Assembly (NCBI GenBank): GCA_964587625.1
Contig: CAZPLU010000001.1
Coordinates: 1-64,000, forward strand
Length of the DNA stretch: 64,000 nucleotides
DNA from: DAOPZJ01 sp964587625
Lineage (GTDB): Bacteria > Bacillota > Clostridia > Oscillospirales > JAKOTC01
Direction of reading: 5' to 3'
Both the position numbers and the translations under genes were made by a program. Positions 34,439 through 44,251 of this stretch are shown piece after piece; within the stretch, counting starts at the first letter, position 1, and each line of letters opens with the position of its first letter. Below the pieces are notes generated by a model. It was not told the origin of the DNA. It searched no databases and was given only the letters and a program-made list of their open reading frames with translations.

Positions 34439-35566
34439 GTGAGGTTCACCGATGAGCGTAAAAAGAGTTTTATCACCACCTGCCTGTTCTGGGCGATCGT
34501 GATCGGGTTGCTTTATATCCTGTTTAAATATGTGTTCCCTTGGATCATGCCGTTTTTTATCGGCTTTTGCCTTGCCTCGATCGCCAATTTCTTTGCAAAA
34601 AAACTGCTGCGTAAAATTAAGATACCGCTCAAACTCGGCTCCGCGATTTTTACGCTGTTGGTTTTGATTGTCTTTGCGGCCCTTGTGACGTTGATCGGAT
34701 ATGAGATTTATAAGCAGATCGCCAAATTCATCACGGATCGGGTGATCGAAGGGGATTTGGTCAGCCAGATCACCTTGACGTTTTCCAACCTGATTGCAAA
34801 AATCCCCGAGGGGTTCCGGACTTCCGCCAATTCCATGGTGGTCAGCTTCGTGTCCGGTTTCGGCTCCACGCTCACAAAACTCGTCACCAGCGCGGTCGGT
34901 GCCGCCCCGGGCATCTTCCTCGGCACTGTCATCACGATTATCGCCTCGTTTATTTTCAGCGGTGACTATAACAGGGTCACCGATTTTATCAAGCTTCAAC
35001 TGCCCGAAAAAGTCAGAAAGATGATTCCGGGATTGAACACTTCGATGAAAACCTCCTTGGGTAAATTGTTTCGGGCATATCTGTTGATCATCTTGATCAC
35101 TTTTACCGAGCTGACGATCGGATTGATGATTTTAGGCGAACCGTATGCCGTTGCAATCGCCGCCATCACCGCGTTCATCGACATCTTGCCCGTCTTCGGC
35201 ACCGGTATCGTGCTCTGGCCGTGGGCGGTGATTTCGGTCATCAACGGTAACTATCTGTTTGCGTTGGGACTGATGATTCTCTATGTGGTGATTCAAATTG
35301 TGCGCCAAATCATCGAGCCGAAACTGGTCGGGCAGTCCATCGGCATACATCCCATCGTCACATTGATGGCGATGTATATCGGCGTCAAGATCATGGGCGG
35401 TATCGGCTTTTTCGTATTTCCGATTTCAATGGTCATCATTAAAAACCTGCAGGACAACGGCTATGTCTCCCTGTGGAAGCCGCTTCCCAAGTCCGATTCG
35501 CTGCTCGACAAGCTCGGCAAACGCACCAAAAAGCCGCCGATCAAGCCGGAGGAGGGTGACGGATAA
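34439..35566 (+). CDS. AI-2E family transporter (YtvI-like membrane protein)
   Basis: A 375-residue membrane protein with about seven helices: three at the N-terminus (FWAIVIGLLYILFKYVFPWI...), a middle amphipathic region with SMVVSFVSGFGSTLTKL, and the C-terminal block DILPVFGTGIVLWPWAVIS and IIEPKLVGQSIGIHPIVTL, the AI-2E family signature. Members include the sporulation protein YtvI and Na+/H+-type antiporters; substrate unknown. GTG 34439 is used because AGGAGG ends 7 bases before it. It lies 22 bases after the GH109-like gene and 4 bases before mtaB. Confidence 0.88.
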   Translation: MRFTDERKKSFITTCLFWAIVIGLLYILFKYVFPWIMPFFIGFCLASIANFFAKKLLRKIKIPLKLGSAIFTLLVLIVFAALVTLIGYEIYKQIAKFITDRVIEGDLVSQITLTFSNLIAKIPEGFRTSANSMVVSFVSGFGSTLTKLVTSAVGAAPGIFLGTVITIIASFIFSGDYNRVTDFIKLQLPEKVRKMIPGLNTSMKTSLGKLFRAYLLIILITFTELTIGLMILGEPYAVAIAAITAFIDILPVFGTGIVLWPWAVISVINGNYLFALGLMILYVVIQIVRQIIEPKLVGQSIGIHPIVTLMAMYIGVKIMGGIGFFVFPISMVIIKNLQDNGYVSLWKPLPKSDSLLDKLGKRTKKPPIKPEEGDG

Positions 35567-35570
35567 CCGC

Positions 35571-36854
35571 ATGAATATTTTGATTTCCACACTCGGTTGT
35601 AAAGTGAATCAAAGCGAAGGTCAGGCCGTCGGAGAGCTTTTTACTCGCGGCGGCCATTTGGTTTTGTCGGCAAACTCCAAGGCGGTTCCCGACGTCTGCA
35701 TCGTCAATACCTGCGCCGTGACCGCGGAGAGCGAGCACAAGAGCCGTCAGGCGCTGTCAAAAATGCGCCGGACCTATCCCGGCGCCGTCACGGTGCTGTG
35801 CGGCTGTATGCCGCAGGTCGCCGAAAACCCCGCTTCTTATGACGCCGACATCATCGTCGGGTCAAAAGGCCGCATGAACATCCCGGAATTGGTCGAACGC
35901 TTTTGGACCGATCAAAAGAGAATTATAAACATCAATCCCCATTTGCCTGACGACGCTTTTGAACAGCTTACCCCCGTCAGTTTTGAGCATAAAACCCGCG
36001 CCTTTTTAAAAATCGAGGACGGCTGCGACCGTTTTTGTTCGTATTGCATCATCCCCTACGCGCGCGGGCGGGTGCGCTCGATGCCGCTCGCCGAGATTGG
36101 CGGGCATGTCAAAGCCCTCATTGCCTCGGGACACCGCGAAATCGTTTTAACCGGGATCAACCTCGCCGCCTACGGGCGGGATTTTGGCTGCACGCTTGCC
36201 GACGCCGTCAAAGAGGCCGCCAAAACCGGCGCCGAGCGCATCCGGCTGGGCTCGGTCGAGGCGGATTTGATGCGGGACGACTTTTTACACGCGCTTGCGC
36301 AGATCCCTCAATTCTGCCCGCAGTTTCATCTGTCGCTGCAAAGCGGGAGCGACGCGGTGCTTGCGCGCATGAACCGGCACTATTCGGCGGAGGAATATTA
36401 TCGACTCACCCGAAAGATCATCACGCTGTTTGAAAACCCGTCGTTCACGACCGATATCATGGTCGGTTTTCCGGGCGAGACGGACGCGGAATTTACCGAG
36501 AGCGCGGATTTCGTGCAAAAAGTCGGCTTTTCGCGGCTGCACGTCTTCGCCTATTCCGCAAGACCCGGGACACCCGCCGCCAAAATGGCGCAGATGCCGC
36601 CGGACGTCAAAAAGCGGCGCGCGGCGTATATGGCCGAAATCGGGGAGGTGTTGGCCGCCGATTTTGCCGTTTCGCAGATCGGAAAAACCGTCTCGGTGCT
36701 GTTCGAGACCGTGAAAAACGGCAAGTACTTCGGCAGAGCCGATAATTATGTCCCCGTTGTTGTCGAAAGCCCAAGCGACCTCCGAAAACAGATTTTGCCC
36801 GTGTATATCACAGCAAGCGAGGGCGAGACCTGCTTTGGAAAAGTGATTTTATAA
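35571..36854 (+). CDS. mtaB: tRNA t6A37 methylthiotransferase
   Basis: A 427-residue radical-SAM enzyme that adds a methylthio group to t6A at position 37 of ANN-reading tRNAs. The N-terminal UPF0004 domain has MNILISTLGCKVNQSEG with three cluster Cys (GCKVNQ, NTCAVT, CGCMPQ). The SAM cluster motif is CDRFCSYC near residue 150, followed by the radical-SAM barrel (LSLQSGSDAVLARMNRHY) and a C-terminal TRAM-like domain. Full length for MtaB. Its ATG is 4 bases after the AI-2E stop, with GGAGGG inside the previous gene's end. Confidence 0.93.
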   Translation: MNILISTLGCKVNQSEGQAVGELFTRGGHLVLSANSKAVPDVCIVNTCAVTAESEHKSRQALSKMRRTYPGAVTVLCGCMPQVAENPASYDADIIVGSKGRMNIPELVERFWTDQKRIININPHLPDDAFEQLTPVSFEHKTRAFLKIEDGCDRFCSYCIIPYARGRVRSMPLAEIGGHVKALIASGHREIVLTGINLAAYGRDFGCTLADAVKEAAKTGAERIRLGSVEADLMRDDFLHALAQIPQFCPQFHLSLQSGSDAVLARMNRHYSAEEYYRLTRKIITLFENPSFTTDIMVGFPGETDAEFTESADFVQKVGFSRLHVFAYSARPGTPAAKMAQMPPDVKKRRAAYMAEIGEVLAADFAVSQIGKTVSVLFETVKNGKYFGRADNYVPVVVESPSDLRKQILPVYITASEGETCFGKVIL

Positions 36855-36870
36855 AAGGATGGCCAAAATT

Positions 36871-39800
36871 ATGCCTGTGTTCAGAAGCTACACCGAAAAG
36901 AAACCCGGATTCCGCGCCGACTGCGAGCGGCTGCGCACCGACCTCGCCGACGAACTCGGAATCCGAACGCTCGAATCGGTCCGGATCGTCAACCGCTACG
37001 ACATCGAGGGAATTGAACCAAATTTGCTCGAAACCGTGCGCACTAAAGTGTTCGGCGAGCCGGCGGTCGATGAAATTTACGAGACGCCGGCATACGGCAA
37101 AACCGATTTTATTCTCGCGGTCGCCTATCTGCCCGGACAGTTCGACCAGCGTGCCGACTCCTGCGAACAATGTGTGCAGCTGATCACCAAAGGCGCGCGC
37201 CCAAAGGTGAAATGCGCGAAGATCTATATTTTTTCGGGCGCGCTCTCCGACTCGGAAAAAGCGGCTATTCAAAAATACCTGATCAACCCGGTCGACAGCC
37301 GCGTGGTCTCGCTCGACCCGTTCTCCACGCTCGACGAAAAATTCGACGCCCCCGCCCCGCCCGAGACACTGCACGGATTTTGCGGGCTGGACGAATCCGG
37401 GCTGGAGGCGCTGCGCAAAAAGCTCGGGCTTGCGATGGATTATGACGATATCGCGTTTTGCCAAGATTACTTTTCAACCGAGGAGAAGCGCGACCCGACC
37501 GTCACCGAGATCCGGATCATCGATACCTATTGGTCCGACCACTGCCGCCACACCACGTTTTTAACGGTGTTGGACGATATTAAGATTGAGGACGAAGAAG
37601 TCCAAGCCGCATTCGAACAATATTTAAAAATGCGCGAGGCCGTCTACGGCGAAAAGGCAAAAACCCGTCCGATCACGCTGATGGACATCGCCACGATCGG
37701 CGCGAAATACCTCAAAAAGACCGGCAAACTCACCCGTTTGGACGCCTCGGACGAGATCAACGCCTGCAGCGTCAAGATCTCGCCGAAAATCGGCGGCGAA
37801 CCGCAGGACTGGCTGCTGATGTTTAAAAACGAGACCCACAACCATCCGACCGAGATCGAGCCGTTCGGCGGCGCGGCGACCTGTCTGGGCGGCGCGATCC
37901 GCGATCCGCTCTCGGGGCGCGCCTATTGCCATCAGGCGATGCGCGTGACCGGCGCGGCGGACCCGAATACCCCGTTCGAAAAGACCTTGCCCAATAAACT
38001 TCCGCAGCGCAAGATCTGCCTCGAAGCCGCCGCCGGGTTCAGCTCCTACGGCAACCAGATCGGCCTTGCGACCGGCATCGTCTCGGAAATATACCACCCC
38101 GGCTACGCGGCGAAGCGGCTCGAGACCGGCGCGATCATCGCCGCCGCCCCCGCCGTGAATGTGCGCCGCGAGACCCCCATACCCGGCGACGTGGTTTTAT
38201 TGCTCGGCGGCAAGACCGGGCGCGACGGCTGCGGAGGCGCGACCGGCTCGTCGAAAGCGCACAACGTCGAATCGCTGCAGACCTGCGGCGCGGAGGTGCA
38301 AAAGGGCAACCCGCCCGAGGAGCGCAAAATCCAACGGCTGTTCCGCGATCCCGGCGTCACCGCGCTGATCAAGCGGTGCAACGACTTCGGCGCGGGCGGC
38401 GTCTCGGTCGCCATCGGCGAACTGGCCGACGGATTGAAAATCGACCTCGACGCGGTGCCGAAAAAATACGAGGGGCTCGACGCCACCGAGCTTGCGATCT
38501 CGGAATCGCAGGAGCGCATGGCGGTCGTGGTCGCCCCAGCCGATGTGGAACAGTTTATCGGATTTGCCGCCGCCGAAAACCTCGACGCGACGCCGGTCGC
38601 CGTGGTCACGGACGACGCGCGCATGACGATGCTCTCAAAAGGGCGGGCCGTCGCCTCGCTCTCGCGGGAGTTCCTCAATTCCAACGGCGCGTCCAAACAC
38701 GCTTCCGTCTATGTAAAAAAGCTCCAAAAACCCGAATTTCCCCTTAAAAAAGGCGGGCTGCCCGATCAGTTCACCGCCGCCGTCTCGGACTTGAACGCCG
38801 CGTCCCAAAAGGGCTTGTGCGAGCGCTTTGACGGCACGATCGGCGCGGGCTCGGTCTTTATGCCGTTCGGCGGAAAAACCCGGACCACCCCCCAGCAGGC
38901 GATGGCCGCCCTGCTGCCCGCGCTCGAAGGCGAAACCGACGACTGTTCGCTGATGGCCTACGGCTTCAACGCCGACGCCTGCGCCCAAAACCCGTTTTTC
39001 GGCGCGTTTTCCTCGGTGATCTCCTCGGTCGGAAAACTCGTCGCGGCGGGCGCGCCGCTCCGAGACGGAGCCGCCGAGAACTGCTGGCTCTCTTTGCAAG
39101 AATTTTTTCCGTCCCCGCGCAAGGACCCGGAACGCTGGGCGCTGCCGTTTTGCGCATTACTCGGTGCTTTAAAGGCGCAGGTCTCACTGGGATTCGCCGC
39201 CATCGGCGGCAAGGACTCGATGTCCGGCAGCTTTGAAAACATCGACGTCCCGCCGACGCTGATCTCGTTCGCCGTGTCCGAGACGACCGCCGACCGTGTC
39301 ATCAGCTGCGAGTTCAAAGGCGCGGATCACCCGATTTATCTGATCGCGCCACACGCCGGAAGCGATTTGGCCGAATCCGTCCCCGCGGTTTTTTCCAAGG
39401 TCGAAGCCCTGATCGGGGGAAAAAAGATTTTATCCGCCTATTCGCTGACCGACTGCCCCGCCGCCGAGGCGCTTTGCAAGATGTGCTTCGGCAACGACAT
39501 CGGCGTAAAACTTGCGTGCGTCCCTGAGCAAAAATTCTTTTTCGACCCCCTGCCCGGCGGCTTTTTGGTCGAAGCCGAAAGCGAACTCGACGAACTTTTG
39601 ATCGGCTTCACGACCTCTGACGGCGTCATTCAGACCCCCGACGGCAATCTTTTCATCCATCAATTACGAAACGCCTGGGAGAAACCGCTGGAATCGGTCT
39701 ACCGCACCAAGGTCAGCACGCCGACCGAGATTCGAAAATATACCCTTTACACCGAGCGCGCAAACGCCGCGCCCGCAATCAAGACCGCGCGGCCGGCCGT

Positions 39801-40584
39801 GTTTATCCCGGTCTTCCCCGGCACCAACTGCGAATACGACGTCGCCCGCCGGTTTGAGGAGGCCGGGGCGGCAGCCGACATCTTCGTGGTCAAAAACCGC
39901 AGCGCCGCCGACGTCGCCGAGAGCGTGGAGAGCATGGTCAGGCACCTAAATCAATCACAGATTCTGATGATCCCCGGCGGTTTTTCGGGCGGCGACGAGC
40001 CCGACGGCAGCGGCAAGTTCATCACCGCGTTTTTTAACAACCCCGATATTTCCTCGGCAATCAACGACCTGCTTTACAGGCGCGACGGGCTTGCCCTGGG
40101 CATTTGCAACGGGTTTCAGGCGTTACTTAAACTCGGTCTCGTGCCGTTCGGCGATATCCGCCCGATGACAGCCGGAAGCCCGACGCTGACTTACAACGCC
40201 ATCGGCCGCCACCAATCAATTCCGGTGCGCTTGAAAGTCGTCTCGGTCAAGTCGCCGTGGATGAAGTATGCCGAACCCGGCGAGGTCTACACCATTCCGG
40301 TCTCGCACGGCGAGGGCCGCTTCGTTGCCGACCCCGCGCTGATCGAGCAATTGGCGCAAAACGGCCAGATCGCCACCGTCTACGCCGACGAAAACGGCGA
40401 GCCGACCATGAGATTGCCCCACAACCCCAACGGCTCGGAGGCGGCGGTCGAGGGCGTCACCTCGCCCGACGGCAGGATTTTCGGCAAGATGGGGCACGAT
40501 GAGCGCTGCGGCAAAAACCTGCTGCGCAATGTCGGCGGCTCGTCGATTGAGTTGTTCCGTGCGGGCGTGGACTATTTTAAATAA
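36871..40584 (+). CDS. purL: Phosphoribosylformylglycinamidine synthase, single-chain
   Basis: At ~1237 residues this is the large, single-chain FGAM synthase, fourth step of purine synthesis, converting FGAR and glutamine to FGAM. The synthase part has TYWSDHCRHTTF, KNETHNHPTEIEPFGGAATC and a second domain with FAAIGGKDSMSGSFE. The C-terminal glutaminase (from ~residue 980) has VFIPVFPGTNCEYD, the GFSGGDEPDGSGK loop and GICNGFQALLKLGLVP (nucleophile Cys). The start is taken at ATG 36871, 8 bases after AGGATGG; ATG 36859 overlaps that site. Other pur genes are not adjacent. Confidence 0.95.
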   Translation: MPVFRSYTEKKPGFRADCERLRTDLADELGIRTLESVRIVNRYDIEGIEPNLLETVRTKVFGEPAVDEIYETPAYGKTDFILAVAYLPGQFDQRADSCEQCVQLITKGARPKVKCAKIYIFSGALSDSEKAAIQKYLINPVDSRVVSLDPFSTLDEKFDAPAPPETLHGFCGLDESGLEALRKKLGLAMDYDDIAFCQDYFSTEEKRDPTVTEIRIIDTYWSDHCRHTTFLTVLDDIKIEDEEVQAAFEQYLKMREAVYGEKAKTRPITLMDIATIGAKYLKKTGKLTRLDASDEINACSVKISPKIGGEPQDWLLMFKNETHNHPTEIEPFGGAATCLGGAIRDPLSGRAYCHQAMRVTGAADPNTPFEKTLPNKLPQRKICLEAAAGFSSYGNQIGLATGIVSEIYHPGYAAKRLETGAIIAAAPAVNVRRETPIPGDVVLLLGGKTGRDGCGGATGSSKAHNVESLQTCGAEVQKGNPPEERKIQRLFRDPGVTALIKRCNDFGAGGVSVAIGELADGLKIDLDAVPKKYEGLDATELAISESQERMAVVVAPADVEQFIGFAAAENLDATPVAVVTDDARMTMLSKGRAVASLSREFLNSNGASKHASVYVKKLQKPEFPLKKGGLPDQFTAAVSDLNAASQKGLCERFDGTIGAGSVFMPFGGKTRTTPQQAMAALLPALEGETDDCSLMAYGFNADACAQNPFFGAFSSVISSVGKLVAAGAPLRDGAAENCWLSLQEFFPSPRKDPERWALPFCALLGALKAQVSLGFAAIGGKDSMSGSFENIDVPPTLISFAVSETTADRVISCEFKGADHPIYLIAPHAGSDLAESVPAVFSKVEALIGGKKILSAYSLTDCPAAEALCKMCFGNDIGVKLACVPEQKFFFDPLPGGFLVEAESELDELLIGFTTSDGVIQTPDGNLFIHQLRNAWEKPLESVYRTKVSTPTEIRKYTLYTERANAAPAIKTARPAVFIPVFPGTNCEYDVARRFEEAGAAADIFVVKNRSAADVAESVESMVRHLNQSQILMIPGGFSGGDEPDGSGKFITAFFNNPDISSAINDLLYRRDGLALGICNGFQALLKLGLVPFGDIRPMTAGSPTLTYNAIGRHQSIPVRLKVVSVKSPWMKYAEPGEVYTIPVSHGEGRFVADPALIEQLAQNGQIATVYADENGEPTMRLPHNPNGSEAAVEGVTSPDGRIFGKMGHDERCGKNLLRNVGGSSIELFRAGVDYFK

Positions 40585-40592
40585 ACGCGTAG

Positions 40593-40618
40593 GGGCGGGT
40601 TTCCATGCCCGCCCGTTT
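40593..40618 (+). terminator. Terminator of purL
   Basis: GGGCGGG (40593-40599) pairs with CCCGCCC (40608-40614), followed by GTTTT. Confidence 0.7.
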
Positions 40619-40703
40619 TACGATTTTTTCGATTTCGGATCATTCGATATTCGGGACGGCGTGGAAATCGCTTCGGGGCGGCGTGGAAACCGCCTCCTAC
40701 GTT

Positions 40704-42752
40704 TTAATTAAGGCCGCCGCCCGCGATCTCGCCGCGGATTTCGGCGATCATCTTTTCGAGCACCGGCGGGGGATTTCCCGAGAGCTTTTCGGCGGCGTTT
40801 TTGGCGGCGGCGATGACGGAAAAATCGGACAGCCCGCCCGCCAGCCGTAAAATCGGAAGGCCGCTCTGCCGCTCGCCCAAAAAATCGCCCGGGCCGCGCA
40901 GCTTCAAATCCTTTTCGGCGATCTCAAAGCCGTCGGAGCTGTCTTTCATGATGTTCAGCCGCTCATAGGCCGTTTCGGAACAGCCCCGCGCGACCAAAAT
41001 GCAATATGACTCGTGCGCGCCCCTTCCGACCCTGCCGCGCAGTTGGTGCAATTGTGCCAGTCCGAACGAATCGGCGTCTTCAATGACCATGACCGTGGCG
41101 TTCGGCACGTCGATGCCGACCTCGATCACCGTGGTCGAAACCAATAACTGCGTGTTCCCCGCGATAAAATCGGACATCGCCGCGTTTTTTTCGGCGGCCG
41201 CCAGCCGCCCGTGCAAAAGAGCGGTTTGATACTGTTTGAACGCGGGCAAAATCGCTTTTTCGTAATAGACCGCCGCCGCTAATTTGCCCGATTCGTTGTC
41301 GTCGATGGCGGGACAGACGATGTACGCCTGCCGCCCCCTGCCGAGTTCTTTTTTGATAAACTCGAACAGCCGGGCGCGGCTTTTTTCTTTGTAGACATAG
41401 GTTTTGATCTCCCGGCGGCCGGAGGGTAAGGCGTCGAGCACCGAGAGGTCGAGATCGCCGTAGAGCATCAGCGCCAACGTGCGCGGGATCGGGGTCGCCG
41501 ACATGACGAAAAAGTGGGGAGAAACGCCCTTCGCGGCCAGTTTGGAACGCTGACGGACGCCGAACCGATGCTGCTCGTCGGCGACCACCAATGCCAAATT
41601 TCGATAGATCACATAGTCGGAAAACAGCGCGTGCGTGCCGACCAAAATATCGGTTTCGCCGGCCGCCAGCGCTTCTAAAATCCGTTTACGCTCGGACTGT
41701 TTGGTCGCGCCGGTCAGCAGTTCGCAGCGGACGCCGAGGTCGGACAACAACCCGTTCAAAGTATTATAATGCTGGTTTGCAAGCAGTTCGGTGGGCGCCA
41801 TCAACGCGGACTGATAACCCGCTTTGGCGACCCGGTACAACAGCGCCGCGCAGACGGCGGTCTTGCCCGAGCCGACGTCGCCCTGCAGCAGACGGCTCAT
41901 CGGCTTTTCGCCCGCCATGTCCTCAAACGCCTGTTTGATCGCGTTTTTTTGGCAGTCGGTCAGCTTGAACGGCAGCGCGGCGACAAACGGCTTCATATCA
42001 CAGCGCGGGATTCGCAGGGCGTTCCCCTCCCGCGCGCCCGCTTTCATGGTCTCCATAATCAGATGAAAAGTCAGCAGCTCGCCGAAAACCAAGCGTTGCT
42101 TGGCAAGCTCATATGCTTGCCAGTCAGAGGGAAAATGGATGTTGCGCAACGCGTAATTCAACGCGCATAATCCATGCTCTTTTCGAATTTCATCCGGCAG
42201 CGATTCGTCGATCAACGGTAAAAACATATCGAGGACGACAGTGATGATTTTTGCGATTGCAACGCTGTTTAAGCCCTTTGTCTGCGAGTAAACCGGAACC
42301 AATAAACCCTTATTTTCTTCCAAAGAGACATATTTGGGTGAAGTCATCTCCACCCTGCCGCCTGTCTTATCGATTTTACCTGTAAAGCAATATTCCTTGC
42401 CATCCTTGAGCGCTTCGGCGGCATATTGATTGTTAAAAAAGACCATGCGGCCGACCACCCCGTCGGCGTCGACGACCCGCACGTTATACAGCGTGATGTG
42501 CTTTTTTTGCGTTGGAATCCGCATCGCTTTTCCGGTCACGGTGGCGTTGACCGAGCAGATCGTCTCCTTTTTCGCGTTCTCAAAAGTTGAACCGGCGGAG
42601 AAATCCATATGGGTGCGCGGATAAAAGTCGATCAGATCGGCGGCGGTTTTAAGCCCCAGTTTCAAAAGCAATGCGGCTCTTGCCGGGCCGACGCCCTTGA
42701 TAAATTGGACGCTGGTCTCTTTGGCCTTGGGGCAATAAAAACTACTGAGCAT
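40704..42752 (-). CDS. recG: ATP-dependent DNA helicase RecG
   Basis: A 682-residue fork-reversal helicase. The N-terminal wedge region holds SVQFIKGVGPARAALLLKLG and an OB fold. Helicase motifs are RLLQGDVGSGKTAVCAALL (Walker A), VADEQHRFGVRQR (DEQH variant of motif II), MSATPIPRTLAL (motif III), STTVIEVGIDVPNATVMVIE and QLRGRVGRG (motif VI). Family length is normal. The ATG overlaps the end of the upstream solute-binding gene by about 10 bases, so the two are probably cotranscribed. Confidence 0.96.
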   Translation of the reverse strand: MLSSFYCPKAKETSVQFIKGVGPARAALLLKLGLKTAADLIDFYPRTHMDFSAGSTFENAKKETICSVNATVTGKAMRIPTQKKHITLYNVRVVDADGVVGRMVFFNNQYAAEALKDGKEYCFTGKIDKTGGRVEMTSPKYVSLEENKGLLVPVYSQTKGLNSVAIAKIITVVLDMFLPLIDESLPDEIRKEHGLCALNYALRNIHFPSDWQAYELAKQRLVFGELLTFHLIMETMKAGAREGNALRIPRCDMKPFVAALPFKLTDCQKNAIKQAFEDMAGEKPMSRLLQGDVGSGKTAVCAALLYRVAKAGYQSALMAPTELLANQHYNTLNGLLSDLGVRCELLTGATKQSERKRILEALAAGETDILVGTHALFSDYVIYRNLALVVADEQHRFGVRQRSKLAAKGVSPHFFVMSATPIPRTLALMLYGDLDLSVLDALPSGRREIKTYVYKEKSRARLFEFIKKELGRGRQAYIVCPAIDDNESGKLAAAVYYEKAILPAFKQYQTALLHGRLAAAEKNAAMSDFIAGNTQLLVSTTVIEVGIDVPNATVMVIEDADSFGLAQLHQLRGRVGRGAHESYCILVARGCSETAYERLNIMKDSSDGFEIAEKDLKLRGPGDFLGERQSGLPILRLAGGLSDFSVIAAAKNAAEKLSGNPPPVLEKMIAEIRGEIAGGGLN

Positions 42753-44235
42753 CTCCGTTCACCGTTTTGATCTCCTGCGTGTATAAAAGATTATAAAAAG
42801 CGTTTTCGAAGGTATCGGATTGGGTGACGACAAGGTTGGAGGAATATGCGACAACCCCGGCGCGATAAACCAACGGGATAAAAGGCAGCTCCGCTTCAAA
42901 GGCGGATAAAAATCGGGAGGGGTCGCCCGTTCTCAAATAGGCGTCGCGTGTGCCGCACAGATATTGGCTGCATAAAATCCCCTGCTTGGGTGTGAGGGAA
43001 TCGATCAATTCGGCAAAACTGTAATCCGCCGAGAGCTTGATCTCCCCGATGTACAGATCGCAGCCGCCGTAGAGCACCGCGTCGCGGTAGGAGGAAAATT
43101 CGAGCGAGACGACTCTGACCGGGATTCCGACCGCCTCGAGTTCGCGCTGCAGTTCGTTGGCCAAATTGACTTTTGCGGTATTGTCGCTGTTGACGGCAAG
43201 CCGCAGCGTCTGGGGCATTACGATCGATTGAACCTTGGCTTTGGCCGCCTCGACATTTTGAATCAAATTGGCGCAGCTCGCTTGGATTTTTGAATCATTG
43301 GGATTGAACGGCGTGTCCGTGACCTCGGAACAACCGCCGAAAAACGCGTTGACGCGGGCGCGGTCGACGGCGAGCGAGACGGCGGCGCGCAGATTGGAGT
43401 CGGTGCAAACCCCCGCCGCGGTAAAACCGAGATAGACCATGCGGTTGAGCGGCACCTGGTAGACATTGCCCGAGACCGTCGGAAGCGCGTTGCCGATCAA
43501 TTCGCTGTAACCGGCATTGATGATATTTGCCTTCAAGGAGTCGTTCAAAGCCGAAAAATCGGGGACGGCTTTCAGCAGCACCGTTTTGACTTTGGCGGTT
43601 CCGGCTTGCGGGTGAAGGGGATTCAGCGACAGTTTTGCGCCGCCGATATAAGAGGGCATATAAATGCCGCTGCCGACATAATTGATTTCGGTCTCGGTGG
43701 GCGCGGCATAATCGGCCTTTTTGATGATTGGAAAAGTCATGGCTTTGGGAAAATTGACGTTTTCTTTGAGCAATCTGACTGTGACGTCATTGCCGCTTTC
43801 TCTGACCTCGGCGATTATGGAGGATAAATACGCGTAATAACCGGAAATCGCTTTGGTATATGAAAAAACCACATCCCCCGGGGTGATCGCGGAACCGTCC
43901 GAAAAAGTGCGAAGCGGGTTCAAAGCGATTTTATATTCGAGCTCGGAGAGCTTTTCAACCGAAGCCGCCAAAACCGCATAGGTCAGCATTTCGCTGTCCA
44001 TCGCAAAAAGCGGCTCGTAGCACAATTTTGCGATCTCGCGGTTTTGATCGGTGATATCGGCATAAGGGTCCAAGGAATAGGGGGCATGATAGGCCATGAC
44101 GAGTTCTTCGGCGTCCGCGGTGACCGTTTTGTCTGTCATTGCGTCCGGGCCGAGAATCTGCCCGGGCTCCGTTGCGCACGCCGAACAAGACCACAGGAGT
44201 ATCGCCGCCGATAAAAAAGCGATTCCTCTTTTCAT
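42742..44235 (-). CDS. ABC-type peptide solute-binding lipoprotein (family 5)
   Basis: A ~497-residue secreted protein. The signal peptide GIAFLSAAILLWSCSACAT ends at a Cys that fits a lipobox. The mature part has the family 5 layout: LVMAYHAPYSLDPYADITDQ, YKIALNPLRTFSDGSAITPGDVVFSY (the conserved FSDG...TA.DVV motif) and NLRAAVSLAVDRARV. It should bind peptides or similar ligands outside the cell. The ATG 44235 lies 17 bases after the PBP stop; an upstream ATG at 44310 would overlap the PBP. No permease genes are adjacent. Confidence 0.85.
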   Translation of the reverse strand: MKRGIAFLSAAILLWSCSACATEPGQILGPDAMTDKTVTADAEELVMAYHAPYSLDPYADITDQNREIAKLCYEPLFAMDSEMLTYAVLAASVEKLSELEYKIALNPLRTFSDGSAITPGDVVFSYTKAISGYYAYLSSIIAEVRESGNDVTVRLLKENVNFPKAMTFPIIKKADYAAPTETEINYVGSGIYMPSYIGGAKLSLNPLHPQAGTAKVKTVLLKAVPDFSALNDSLKANIINAGYSELIGNALPTVSGNVYQVPLNRMVYLGFTAAGVCTDSNLRAAVSLAVDRARVNAFFGGCSEVTDTPFNPNDSKIQASCANLIQNVEAAKAKVQSIVMPQTLRLAVNSDNTAKVNLANELQRELEAVGIPVRVVSLEFSSYRDAVLYGGCDLYIGEIKLSADYSFAELIDSLTPKQGILCSQYLCGTRDAYLRTGDPSRFLSAFEAELPFIPLVYRAGVVAYSSNLVVTQSDTFENAFYNLLYTQEIKTVNGDAQ

Positions 44236-44251
44236 GCCGCCGCTCCCGTTT